The notes under the pieces were generated by a model that did not search any database, was not told the DNA's origin, and saw nothing but the letters and a program-made list of their open reading frames with translations. A stretch of DNA of 64,000 bases from an uncultured Ruminiclostridium sp. Its GTDB lineage: Bacteria > Bacillota > Clostridia > Oscillospirales > Ruminococcaceae. Position 1 is the stretch's first letter; each line of letters opens with the position of its first letter. Positions 1-11,500 of this stretch are shown here, in pieces. The stretch is from NCBI GenBank assembly GCA_910588335.1, contig CAJUQV010000007.1:47589-111588 (forward strand), read 5' to 3'. The position numbers were made by a program, and so were the translations under genes.

Positions 1-369
1 TACGTTCTTATTATACTCATAGTAATTTGACACAGCATTTTCCGGAGAAACGGAATTATACCTGCGCAAAAACTCATCGTGCACCTCGTGAGGAAGGGGG
101 GTTACCACTCCCATAAGCTTTGTGTCAAATAAGTCCATTGAATTTGCGGTGTCCTCCGTAATGAAATTGTCGCAGGCGTATTTTATAAGCCGCTCCAGTA
201 TTTCGTCAACGGACAGCCCCTCGTCTTCGGCGCTTATTTCGGGCTCTTCCCAATCGGAAAGCCCGAAAATATTCATATATTGATTTCGGATAACAATTTC
301 GTCAATTGGCTTAATAAGTCCTTTTCTGACCGCATAGTTTATCAGAAGCTGTATATCCCCGTAAATCAT
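1..369 (-). CDS. galT: UDP-glucose--hexose-1-phosphate uridylyltransferase, class 2 (3' end beyond window)
   Basis: The first 123 codons of a minus-strand gene run off the window edge in an open frame. The start ATG at 369 follows AAAGGAG at good spacing. The N-terminus (MIYGDIQLLINYAVRKGLI, then a segment with DLFDTKLMGVVTPLPHEV) matches the Firmicutes class-2 GalT pattern, which begins with an IYxxIxxLIxYAxxxxLI helix and has a conserved 'D-L-x-D-x-K-x-M-G' segment. The enzyme swaps UMP between UDP-glucose and galactose-1-phosphate in the Leloir pathway, in the cytoplasm. The active-site part is not in the window. It lies 24 nt after the flavodiiron gene, so the two may share a transcript, though their functions are unrelated. 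Confidence 0.85.
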   Translation of the reverse strand, partial: MIYGDIQLLINYAVRKGLIKPIDEIVIRNQYMNIFGLSDWEEPEISAEDEGLSVDEILERLIKYACDNFITEDTANSMDLFDTKLMGVVTPLPHEVHDEFLRRYNSVSPENAVSNYYEYNKNV

Positions 370-393
370 AGGCTTTGCTCCTTTCCCGCTTTT

Positions 394-2184
394 TTACTCG
401 ATAGGCTCAAAATCCGCCGCTCCGTGCTTGCAAAGGGGACAAACAAAATCCTCCGGCAGCTCGTCTCCCTCATAAACATATCCGCATACCTTGCATACGA
501 ATCCCTTTTTCCCCTCCGTCTGAGGCTTGGGCTTTACGTTCTTCTGATAATAGGTATAAGTCATGGTTTCGGCGGAGGAAATAACCCTGCTTTCCGTAAT
601 GGCGCAGATAAACATTCCGTGCGTTCCGAAGTCCACATACTGCTCCACCTTAAGAGACATAAAAGAATTGATATATTTTGAAAGGAACACTATGCCGTTG
701 TCGGAACGCAAAACCTCCTCGTCCTCAAACTTGTTGACGCTTCTCCCGCTGCGGAATCCGAACTTTTCAAATACCGAGAACGGAGCGTCTTGTGAAAGGC
801 AGTTTATGTTCATAACCCCGGTCTGCTTGATAATATGGTGAGAGTAATTTTCCTTGTTTATTGTCACCGCAATACGGTTCGGAGTATTGGTCACCTGAGT
901 TACCGTATTGACAATAAGCCCGTTGTCCTTTTTCCCGTCGTTGCAGGTAACCACATACAAGCCGTAGCCTATGTTGAAAAGCGCCGTGAGATCGTTCTTG
1001 TTTGCGGTCTCTCCGCTGCGGGCGATATAATCGGCACTCAGCGCCGAAGCCAGCTCCTCCAGCTTTTTTGAGCTTTCTTCGTTTAACGCGGATTTTACGG
1101 TGACAATGGGGTCAATGAAAGTGAGCTTTTTGCTCTTTTCCAACATGGACTTCATTGTTTTTGCCGCTAAGGGCGCCCAAGAGCCGTTTTCGATAAAGCC
1201 TACGATTCGGTTCTGATAGTTTCTCTCGGTGAGATGCTCGATAAAAGTGCGCATAAAAGGGAAAATATCTGCGTTATATGTGGTGGTCGCCAATACAAGC
1301 TTGTTGTACCTGAAAGCGTCCTCCACCGCCTCCGCCATATCGTCGCGGGCAAGGTCGGTGACAACCACCTTGGGACAGCCGTTGTTTTTGAGTTTTTCGG
1401 CTAACTTCTCAACAGCCGCCTTTGTATGACCGTAAATCGAGGTATAAGCAATGACCACGCCCTCGCTTTCGGGTTCATAAGATGACCATGTATTGTACAA
1501 ATCCAGATAGTAGCCCAAATTTTCATTAAGAACAGGGCCGTGAAGAGGACATATAATCTGTATGTCAAGTCCCGCCGCTTTTTTGAGCAGTGCCTGTACC
1601 TGTGCGCCGTACTTTCCCACTATGCCTATATAATAGCGCCTCGCCTCGCAGGCCCATTTTTCGTCCGCGTCCAGCGCTCCGAATTTTCCGAAGCCGTCGG
1701 CGGAAAACAATACCTTATCAAAGCTGTCATAGGTTACCATAACTTCGGGCCAATGCACCATAGGCGCGGACACGAAATGTAAAGTGTGTTTTCCGAGGGA
1801 AAGAGTGTCTCCTTCTGCTATTACCTTGTTCCTGCCCTCAAAATCGGTACCGAAAAACTGCTTCATCATAGTGAAAGCCTTGGCGCTGGAAACTATAATC
1901 GCGTCCTTGTAATTATTCATAAAGCTTGCGATATTCGCCGAGTGGTCGGGTTCCATATGCTGTATTATAAGATAGTCGGGCTTGCGGCTGCCTAAGGCGT
2001 TTTCGATATTATCCAGCCATTCGTGGGTAAAATGCGCGTCTACCGTATCCATAACGGCAATTTTCTCATCGGCTATTACATAGGAATTATAAGCCATTCC
2101 GTTGGGTACAATATACTGTCCTTCAAACAGATCCACATTATGATCGTTTACGCCCACATACAAAATGTCCTTTGTGATTTCCAT
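394..2184 (-). CDS. Flavodiiron protein fused to flavin reductase and rubredoxin domains
   Basis: 596 residues in four parts. Residues ~1-245 are a metallo-beta-lactamase-like diiron domain with the H-x-E-x-D-H ligand motif at 76-81 (HMEPDHS). Residues ~243-390 are a flavodoxin domain opening with TSIYGHT, an FMN phosphate loop. Residues ~395-545 resemble the FMN-binding flavin reductase family. Residues ~558-596 are a rubredoxin with two CxxC knuckles (CKVC, CPLC). Such proteins reduce O2 to water or NO to N2O in anaerobes; here the electron input modules are fused to the core, which suggests a self-contained NAD(P)H-to-oxygen chain (inference). It acts in the cytoplasm. A -10-like TATAAT lies at 2216-2221 on the minus strand, partly inside the dispersed palindrome, but no convincing -35 was found. 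Confidence 0.92.
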   Translation of the reverse strand: MEITKDILYVGVNDHNVDLFEGQYIVPNGMAYNSYVIADEKIAVMDTVDAHFTHEWLDNIENALGSRKPDYLIIQHMEPDHSANIASFMNNYKDAIIVSSAKAFTMMKQFFGTDFEGRNKVIAEGDTLSLGKHTLHFVSAPMVHWPEVMVTYDSFDKVLFSADGFGKFGALDADEKWACEARRYYIGIVGKYGAQVQALLKKAAGLDIQIICPLHGPVLNENLGYYLDLYNTWSSYEPESEGVVIAYTSIYGHTKAAVEKLAEKLKNNGCPKVVVTDLARDDMAEAVEDAFRYNKLVLATTTYNADIFPFMRTFIEHLTERNYQNRIVGFIENGSWAPLAAKTMKSMLEKSKKLTFIDPIVTVKSALNEESSKKLEELASALSADYIARSGETANKNDLTALFNIGYGLYVVTCNDGKKDNGLIVNTVTQVTNTPNRIAVTINKENYSHHIIKQTGVMNINCLSQDAPFSVFEKFGFRSGRSVNKFEDEEVLRSDNGIVFLSKYINSFMSLKVEQYVDFGTHGMFICAITESRVISSAETMTYTYYQKNVKPKPQTEGKKGFVCKVCGYVYEGDELPEDFVCPLCKHGAADFEPIE

Positions 2185-2218
2185 TTTAATTACCTCTTTC
2201 TTTAAGTATCTTTATGAA

Positions 2219-2263
2219 TTATACCACTCTTTAATCAAGTTGCAGACTTAATTAAAGAGTGCA
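2219..2263. repeat. 45-nt dispersed palindromic repeat, copy 1
   Basis: A hairpin element of exactly 45 nt starting TTATACCA and ending TGCA, with arms CACTCTTTAAT and ATTAAAGAGTG. Two more copies of equal length lie at 18591-18635 and 51456-51500. Relative to those, this copy has C in the left arm and G at the paired right-arm position, so the stem is kept. Confidence 0.75.
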
Positions 2264-2541
2264 CCGTAAACACTGTTTTCAAAATTTTCGGATGATCTTT
2301 TTTTAAAAACAGTATCGGGTATCCGCAAGTTGTTTATGATTATTATTGTACCACGTTTTGGCAAAAAAATAAAGGGGGCGCGAAAAATTTTTTCCGATAC
2401 TGTAATCATTTCAATGCGCCGAAAAAATTCTTTACCGTTCGGTGTTAACCACAAAGGAATACATGCGCTTATCTATGGCACAAGCCATCTTACACACTTG
2501 TCTGCTTGTTAATTTGTCGTTAATGTTGACCTATTGTATAA
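2264..2541. other. AT-rich intergenic region, nothing recognised
   Basis: Between the palindrome and the terminator of the giant gene. No open frame with a plausible ribosome binding site and no clear promoter was seen; short frames here are low-complexity. Confidence 0.5.
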
Positions 2542-2577
2542 AATAACGGACCGCCGTAAAAACGACAGTCCGTTATT
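2542..2577 (-). terminator. Rho-independent terminator of the giant LRR gene
   Basis: A 10-bp perfect stem (AATAACGGAC / GTCCGTTATT) with a 16-nt loop and T-runs on both sides, 12 nt beyond the stop at 2590. It could work in both directions. Confidence 0.75.
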
Positions 2578-2589
2578 TTTGTTCGGTTT

Positions 2590-5500
2590 TTAACTATCCG
2601 TCTTTTGTCCGCGATTCCTTTGTATGCCCTCAATACCTTGATAATAAAGCGTTACAAGGAATATCAGCGAAATGGCGATATATTTTTGCAATTTACCCTT
2701 TTTGCCGAAAGCTACAAGCTTGGCGATCTTCTTTTTTCTTTCTTCTTCGACTTCAACATCGGAAGCGTGATTGAAGTATATCATTCCTACCGCCGTAAGC
2801 CCCGATGCCATTGTCACAAAGATAAAGACTGAAATACCGGGATCGCCCGTGGGCATCGGCGGGTCGTAATCGTCGCTTACGTTAACCGAATCGGTATAGG
2901 CTATTGCGTAAGGCGAGAAGCGGTCAGTGGAGATTGTAACGGTGTCGGCGCTGTTGTCAAGGTCACGAAGAACCGCAGCGCTGCCGTCATGTGATCTTAT
3001 TACTCTGAATCTTCTGCCGCTGTTCTTTAAGCTGTTGGGAATGTCAATGGTTATGGTTATGGGAGCGCTTGTATGTGTAATTCTTTCCCTTACGCCGTCC
3101 ACTACCTTAAACAGGCTTATGTCAAGATATTCCCCTAACTTATACTCGCCGAGAGCCGCGCTTATTATCGCGCGGTCACGAAGACTTACCGTACCGTCGC
3201 CTTCGGTAACAGAAAGAATTATTCTGACCTCCGAGGTACCGTTTATCAGCTTGTCGCGCTCCTCTTCGGTAAGCACCGCCTTGATAAGACTTGAAGTGCT
3301 GTCCGCTATGGAGGCGTTCAGCGAATTATCTCCCTTTTCGACTTCAAAGCCGTATTTTCCGTTAAAGTCGTCTTCATCGGGGATATTATCCGTGGGAGGA
3401 TTGGTTATAGGCGATTTTTCGGTGGTTTCGGTTTCCCATGGATTAGGAGGAGTCGTCGTGCCTCCGCCGTTGTTATCTCCCGGAACGGGCGGTTTGGTGG
3501 TGCCGCCGTTCCCCGACGTGGTTGTGGGAGGAGCAAAGTCGCCGCTGCCGTTATTGTCGCCGGTTACCGGAGGCTTGGGATCATCGGGACCGGGTCCGGG
3601 ACCTACGGAAGAACCGACAAGCTTTTCGCGTCCGCATACGGAGCAGCGGTAAACCGTCTTTCCGTCGCGCTTTTCACCGGTATCTACCCAATCGTGGTCG
3701 CCGTATCCGCTGCCGTCAAGATCTCCGTCCTTGATGGGATCGTAATCCCCTCTTTCACAATCGTGCCAGTGGCTGTTGTCATCGCTGTTCCAGCCGTCTT
3801 CCCAGATATGGTTGTAGCTGACCTTTCCGCAGATGCGGCACTCGCTTTCTCCGTGCTCTTCACCGTAGTCGTGTACGTGACCGTCGTTCTGATCCACGTA
3901 TTTTCTGAATTCTTTTTCCACGCTTCTTATGGGCAAACCGTAAATAGTCTTAGGAAGCGATATTTTTGTCTTGCCGTCGGGAAGATCGATTCTTGTTACG
4001 TCTACCCACTTCTTGTCTTCGCTTATCTTATAAGTTATCTTTTCGATATCCTTTCCGAAAAGGTCGGACTTCAGGCCGCTGGGAATGTACATTCTGCGTA
4101 TTTTGCTGCCCGCGAAAACATTGTCGCCTACCGATCTGATTCCGGGCGGGAGTGTGATTTCGTCAAAGCTTCCCATATCGACAAAAGCGTTATCGCCGAT
4201 ATAAGTCACGCCTTCTTTTATAAAGATTGCGTCTATCAGGTCGGCGTATTGCGTCCAAGGGGCGTTTTTGCCGCTGTCCACATTATAATCGTACATTTCG
4301 CCTTCGCCTTCGATAACAAGGCGCTTGTTTTTCTCGTCAATGTACCAAGTTACCTTATCGCCGCATTCGCCGCTTATTATATCGCAGATTGTGCAGCGTC
4401 TCTCGCCTTCATTATGATAGTGAATATGGGTATCGGTATTTACATACTTTCTGTATTCCTTAGCTACTTCCACTACCTGATGATTGAGAATAACATTGGG
4501 TACGTCAACTGTTTTTCCTTCGGAAATCTCAATTTTGGTTATTTTCACGCTGCTGCTGTCGATAAAGCGATATTTGAGTACCGCCGTATCTTCGGGTACG
4601 GTAAGCGCCGCTGACGTGCTGTCGGAAAGAATTATCTTCTTAAGCGTCGTACATCCCGCAAAGGCGCCCGAAGCAACCTTTCTTATATTTTCATCAAGTA
4701 TAAGCGTACTGCCGTTTTCCGAATTGCCCGCAAGAGAGATACAGTTTTCAAAGGCCTTTTCACCGATTTCGGCAAGACTTCCGGGGAAAGCTTCGCTTAC
4801 GTCGGAAAGAGCCGCAAGACCGCTGAAAGCGTAAGCGCCTACGGACTTAACGCCGTTTCTTATCACCAGCTTCTTGATAACGTCCTTATGTTCTTTTATC
4901 CATGGAGCGGGATTTGACGGAGAGTAATCGTACATCTCTCCCGTATCGGCTTCGGTTGAGGTCAAGCCCTCGCGAAGCTTGATTTCAAGCGTATCGCCGT
5001 TCAATTTCCATACCACTCCCACGCCGCAAAGTCCGCCGTCGTCGTTGCAGAGAACACAGACGCCCTCGTTATAGCAATGCTCGTGATTGTCGATATCCAG
5101 ATATACGCCCAAATCTTCTATTTTTCCCACATTGATATTGGTTTTGCCCTCGCCTAACCTTGCCGCCGCGATATAGTCCCTGCCATCGGCTCTGCGCTCG
5201 TAGTATACAAGGCTTGCCGTTTGAGTATAACCGCGATTGTCGATGACGTTTCTCGGCGTGAGTATGATATCTAACTTTCCGCATTCGGAGAAAGCATAGT
5301 TGCCTATCTTCTCGATTCCAAGCGGAAGCTTTACGGTTTCAAGTGCGCCGCAGTCGGAGAAGGCATATTCGCCTATGGATTTAAGACTGTTTTTGAATAT
5401 CAGTTCTTTTATGCCGCCGCATCCGCTGAACGCTTTCTTTCCGATAGTCTCAAGGGAATTCGGGAGCGAAAGGCTAAACAGATTCTCGCAGCCTGCGAAG

Positions 5501-8500
5501 GCTTCGTCGTAGATCTCGATTACGCCTTCGGGGATTGAAACTATTCTGATGTCTTTGACCTCGTTGCCGCTTATCACGTTGCCCTGACCGTATCCGCCTA
5601 TGGCTTTTACGGGTATTCCGCCTATGGAAGCGGGGAATTTCAATTCCCTGTTATTGCCTAATTTAGCGTTAACTATCCTTATGGCGGATTCATTGTCAAG
5701 CCGATAAGTAAATCTGTTATAGGAAGCGGTTTCGGCCTTAATTACTGTTCCTTCGGGTATTGCTATATAATCGAGGCTGTCATCAAAGGCTGTTTTATCA
5801 ATAATGATATTGTGTCCCGCCGCGGGAAGTTCTATATACTTAAGAGAATTACAGCCCGCAAAAGCGCCCGCTTCGATATTTTCAACAGACTTGGGCAGAT
5901 TGACATTCTTTAACTGCCCGCAATCCTTAAAGGCGTTTACGGGAATAATTTTCACTCCCTCCGGTACGGTCACGGAAGCAAGGGACGTGTTTCCGACAAA
6001 GGCATTGCCGCCTAAATTTTTAAGAGTTAAAGGAAGCTTTACATTAGTCACCTTTTCACAGTTCATAAAGGCATTTGCGGAAATTCCGGTTATTCCTTCA
6101 TGCACCTCGATATTTGCGATAAAGTCGTTCCATTCAAGCCAGGGAGCAACATCGCTGCCGGTGTAGTCCTTCATTTTTCCCGTGCCTGTGATATGGAGCG
6201 TTCTTGTTTCCCTGTCAATGTACCATGTGGCATTGGAACTGCCGTTTACGTCCTCTTCGCTGCCGCAGTTTCCGCCCGCAAAGTTGCAGAGAACACAGAA
6301 GCCCTTGTACAGGCAATGAACGTGGTCGGAAGCAATTTTCATATAGCTCTCAAAGCCCGTTACGGCGTTCTGCCCGTTTCCGAGCTTTCCTTCGGTAACC
6401 CACTTATTTCCGTTTCCGTCAACACGGTATACCACATAGCCGCAGTTGTCTTTTCTAAAATCATAACCGCCCGTGTTTCCGGTATGGCTGTCGTCATAGC
6501 GCTTTGCCAGCGTCTGAGGAATGGCTATAAGAGCATTGTCGGAAATGTTTCCGAATACGCTTGTTCCCATTTCGGAAACGGTGCTCGGTATAATTACAAA
6601 GGCTTTGTTAAAGCCGCAGTTTGCGAACGCCTCCGTACCTATCGACAGAAGACCCTCGTAAATGGGGATATTCTTAAGCTTTCCGCAGCCGAAAAACGCT
6701 CTGTCGCCTATTCTCTGTACGGAAGACGGAAGTCCCGCTTTTTCAAGAGAAGTGCATCCCTCGAAGGCGGATTTTCCTATTGAAACAATCTTGTTGTTCT
6801 TGACGATAAGCTCCTGAAGGTCGGTTCTGTCCTTAAAGGCGTTGTTTCCTATTTCCGTGAGAAGCGAATCTTCGGGTATAGTTACGGTAACAAGACCCTG
6901 CTGTGCCTGAACGTCCTCGGATAAAGCCATGAAATTGCGTGAATCGGCGCGTGTAAAGGCTCCGTCACCTATCGCAACCACGGGAAGCCCTGCTATCTCG
7001 GTGGGAATGACAAGATGGTGTACATTGGCTCCGGGACGGGCATAGGTTATTCTTACACCCACTCCTTCGGGAGCGTATTTGAAATAGGTTGCGTTGGGGA
7101 ATTCGTCCTCGTCAAAGGTGTACCTGCACCCGTCGGGAGCAACTATATAGGTAAGATTTGTACAGTCGCTGAACGCGTCCTCGGAAACGGTTCTCGTATC
7201 CACGGGAAGTTCTATGGAGGTAAGGTTGATACAGCCGCTGAACGCCCCATCCCTTACATACCTAAGGTCGGCGGGAAGCTTTATGGTTTCCAGAGTGAGG
7301 CATCCCTTGAAGGTGTCCTTCTTAAGCTCGCTTATACTCTTGGGAAGCTCAACGTTCTTAAGATTTATATCATCCTTAAACACTCCCTCTCCGAGATTGA
7401 TAATACCATCGGGAAGATCAATGCTGATAAGTGAAATACAATCGCTGAACGCGTAGTCCTCCACCGTTTCAAGGCTCTCCGGAAGAGTTACCGACTGGAG
7501 ACGGAGACAATGCTCAAAAGCGCCGCCGTCAATAAGGGTTATTCCTTCGCCTATCTCAATAGTGGATATTCTGTCCTTAAATTCTGTCCATGTTCCGAAG
7601 TACTCGGCGGAATCGTGGTCTATCACGCTTTCGGCACCGTTTTCGGTATAGATTTTAAGGCTGCCCTTTTCATCCAATGTCCACCATGCGTTGGGGCCGC
7701 ATTTTCCGCCCCTGTCGCCGCAGAGAATACACTGATTATGAATATTGAAGCAGTGGAAATGAGGCGGATTTTCTCTTACGGAAAAACCTACTGGATAATC
7801 AAGAACGGTTTCATAGGTGCTTCTTCCATTGTCGGAGGTGCCGTCGATTACCTTAAAAATTTCTTTGTTCTGGTCGTAAACCGCTATGCGAAGCTTATGA
7901 GATACCGCGTCGGCGGTGGAAATAACCGATTCGCTGTGTTCGCCGTCGGCTCCGTCGATATAATCGATATTCACGGTAGTGGGAGCATAAATCGCAGCCA
8001 AGCCGACGCAGCCGTCAAAAGCGTTAAGGTTCAGACTTCCCCCTCTTGAGGTAAAGGGAAGAAGCACGTATTCAAGCTCAGCGCAGTCTCTGAACGCATA
8101 CTCTCCTATGGCGGTCACCCCTTCGGGTACAACCGCATACCTAAGCTTGGCGCACCCGTCAAAGGTTCCCTTCTTGATTTCGCGTAGACCGGAGGAAAGG
8201 GTTACGGTTTCAAGCTTATTGCACATATGGAAAGCTTCCATGCCCAATTCGGATACTGTATCGGGTATGATAATTTCCGTAAGTCCCACACAGCCCTCAA
8301 ACGCCTGCGTTCCTATGGTTTTCAAACCATCCGGAAGTATAAGCTCTTTAAGCCATGTACAGCCCTCAAAAGCAAAGTCGTTTATTGTGACAAGCGTTGA
8401 AGGAAGATTTACCTTAGGCTCATTGCCCTGGTTAAATGCGGTATTTGCCTTAAAGGCTCTCGAACCTATTTCGGTAACGGGGTATCCCATTATATAGTCG

Positions 8501-11500
8501 GGAATGGTAACAGTGGTTCCCGGAACGGGCTTTACCTCCGTAATAATCCTGTTGCTCTTTAAATTTGTATTGTCTGTCAGCGCGTATTTTACCAATGTAA
8601 CGGGATTGGGAGTAAAGTTGCTTTCCGCAAAACTGTTGGGTATTACCGCGAAAATCAGATTGTCGCAGTTGCTGAAAATGCCGTCTCCGCCGGAAACACC
8701 CACTGGAACAACTATCTCCTTAAGACTTGCGCAGCCCTCGAATGCTTCCTTACCGAAAGAAGTAAGATAAAGGGAAAGCTTTGCGGAAGCAAGGTTTACA
8801 CATTTTGCGAAGGCTCTTTGTCCGATAGTGGTAACGGTATCGGGAAGCACTATTTCGGGAAGACTCGAACAATTCTCAAAGGCGCCGTCGCGGATATATT
8901 TAAGATTCTGAGGCAGCCTGGCGGTTTCCGCCGCTCCGATATTTTTCAGCATTCCGCAGTTCCTGAAAGCATTGGTCTCAATGGATTCAAGGGCGCTGTT
9001 ATCTGCTATGTAAACTACCCTTAGATTTGAAGAGGATTCAAAAGCGCTTGCGCCTATTGTCTTAAGTGTTGAGGGAATATGAACGGTGGTAAGATTGGGA
9101 CAATCCTTAAAGGCGTTTCTGCCTATGGTGGTCATGCCTTCGTTGATTACCACCTCACGTATTTCGTCCTTAAGAGAAGCCCACATCTCCTGATAGTGGA
9201 TATAATCGTCGGAAGCAGTGTCGGTGCTTTCCACCATATCCCACATTACGCCGTCGCCGCCATCCTTGCTGTTGATAATGATGGTATAGCGGTTCTTATC
9301 GTATACCCATGTGGCGGTTTCGCCGCATTTTCCGCCCTGCTGCTTACAAAGAACGCATTCGCGGGTCTTGTTGAAGCAGTGCTTATGATCCTTCCAGACA
9401 ATCAGCCAGTCGTCGATAACGTCGTTTTCGTTTTTAATTCTGTTTTGCCAGTTGTCGTCGTTTCCGAATACGGCGGAGGTGATTTGAGGCACATTGTCTA
9501 TCTCACGGTAAACAATTACGGTGGTAGTATCATTTGTGGGTATATCGTAAGCGTTTATTATCGCATAAGAGATATCGGCTCCGCTTGGGTTCACTTCGGG
9601 TATTTCAAGAATTGCAAGGCTTGTGCAGCCCTCAAAAACAGTAGGGCTTATAACGTTCTCCACTGTCAAAGGCAATACCACCTTGGTTAAAGCGGAGCAG
9701 CCCGCAAAAGCGCTGTCCGCGACAGTCGTTAAAGCCGTTCCTCTGAAATCCGCTACATCGGGAGTATTAGAGGTATTTACCGCCTTTAAGCTGTTGCACG
9801 CGCCGAAAGCAAGCTCGCCTATCTCGGTTAGCGAAGAAGAAACAACTACGCTTTCCAAAAGCGAACAGTTTTCAAAAGCACTTTTCGGGATAACGGTGAC
9901 TCCGGCGGGGAGAGATACGATTTGAACCGCAGCATCTTTAAATGCCGCCTCTCCGATATGGTTCACGGACTGAGGTATATTTATCTCAACCACGCGGAAG
10001 CCGGACGGGTCAGTGCTTCCAAAGCCCTCAAAAGCACGGTCGGCGATATAAGTAACGGTGTCGGGAATGGAAACCTTTTTTATATTCCGGACATTGCCCT
10101 TATATACTCCGTTTATATTCGTAACGGGTATGCCGGGGAATATATTGGACGGTATCTCCACCTCCACATCGGTGCTTCCGGCGGGAACACATATTCCCAG
10201 AACGGAACTTCCGTCGTTGCTGTACACCAAAACGGCCGCCTTCTGGCTTGAAAGGTCGATGTCCGGGGTATTTGGCCTGTATCTGTCTGCAAAGCTGTCG
10301 GGAATAAGAAGATTGGTGAGATCCGGACAATTCGCAAAAGAATTTTTCTCAATGCTTATAATAGAGGAAGGGATAATAACCCCGCCACTAAGACCGCTTC
10401 CGCTAAAAGCTCCGTCGCCTATGGTCTTTATATTTGCGGGAAACTCAATGCTTCTGAGAGCGGTGCAGCCTGCAAAAGCGCTGCCGCCGATATCCGAAAG
10501 GACGGAATCCGTCTCAAATGTAACGGAAGCAAGATTGATACAATCCTTGAAGGCTTCGCCGCAGATGCTTACAACTCCTTTTCCTATAAGAACGTCCTTA
10601 ACGCTGTCCTTATAGTTATCCATCCAAGGGTGATAAGCTACTTCCCCGTCTCCCGTAACCGAAAGGTGACCCGTTTCTATATTAAGCGCCCATGTCGTCT
10701 GTGTGGGATCGTCGTCGGGGCCGCAGTTTCCGCCTACGGTGCCGCAGAGAATACAGATATTGTTACTGTTAAAGCAGTGGTTATGACCGTCGGATACAGG
10801 GTAGTTGAGTTCGTATGGCTGAAGCCTGTCGCGGTCATATCCGTTGGTAAGAACGGCTCCGGTTATCTGCCTTCCGTCAGCCGTATCGCCGTAAAGAAGG
10901 AGTACTGCCTGAGTTTTGTTGTCTACGGTAAAGAATACATTTTTATACTGATCGTATAAATCTTTCCTTAAAGTAATAAAGGGATTATTGTGCATTCCCA
11001 TATAATCGGTAGCGTCAAAGAACACGTCGGTTCCCAGTTCGGTCACCGAGTCGGGAATAATCACGTTCTTGTAAGTAACACAATTTTCAAAAGCGTGCGC
11101 CCCTATCTTTTCAATGGTAGAAGGATACACCACTTCAATAAGATCCTTCGCTCCCTTAAAGGCGTAATCGCCAATATTGCGGACGCCCTCCTGAATCACA
11201 ACGGTTCTGATATTTTCCATCACGCTGTGCCAGGGCGCATTTTCGCCCTTGCTGTAATCGTGCATATAACCGTTGCCGTTTGTAAAGAAGGTAAGAACGT
11301 TATTTCCGTATCCCTCGACAAAGCTGTCAAAACGCCAGCCCACCTCATCCTCGGGAAGTACGCCGGTATTTCCCAATACCTGGCCGCAGACGGGACAGGT
11401 GTTTGTGTCTTTATCAAGGTAAGTGTGCTTACAACTGTTTTTATTTACCAAATCATGATAGTTATTATCAACTCTCACTACCGCCTTGCCACAGATAGTT

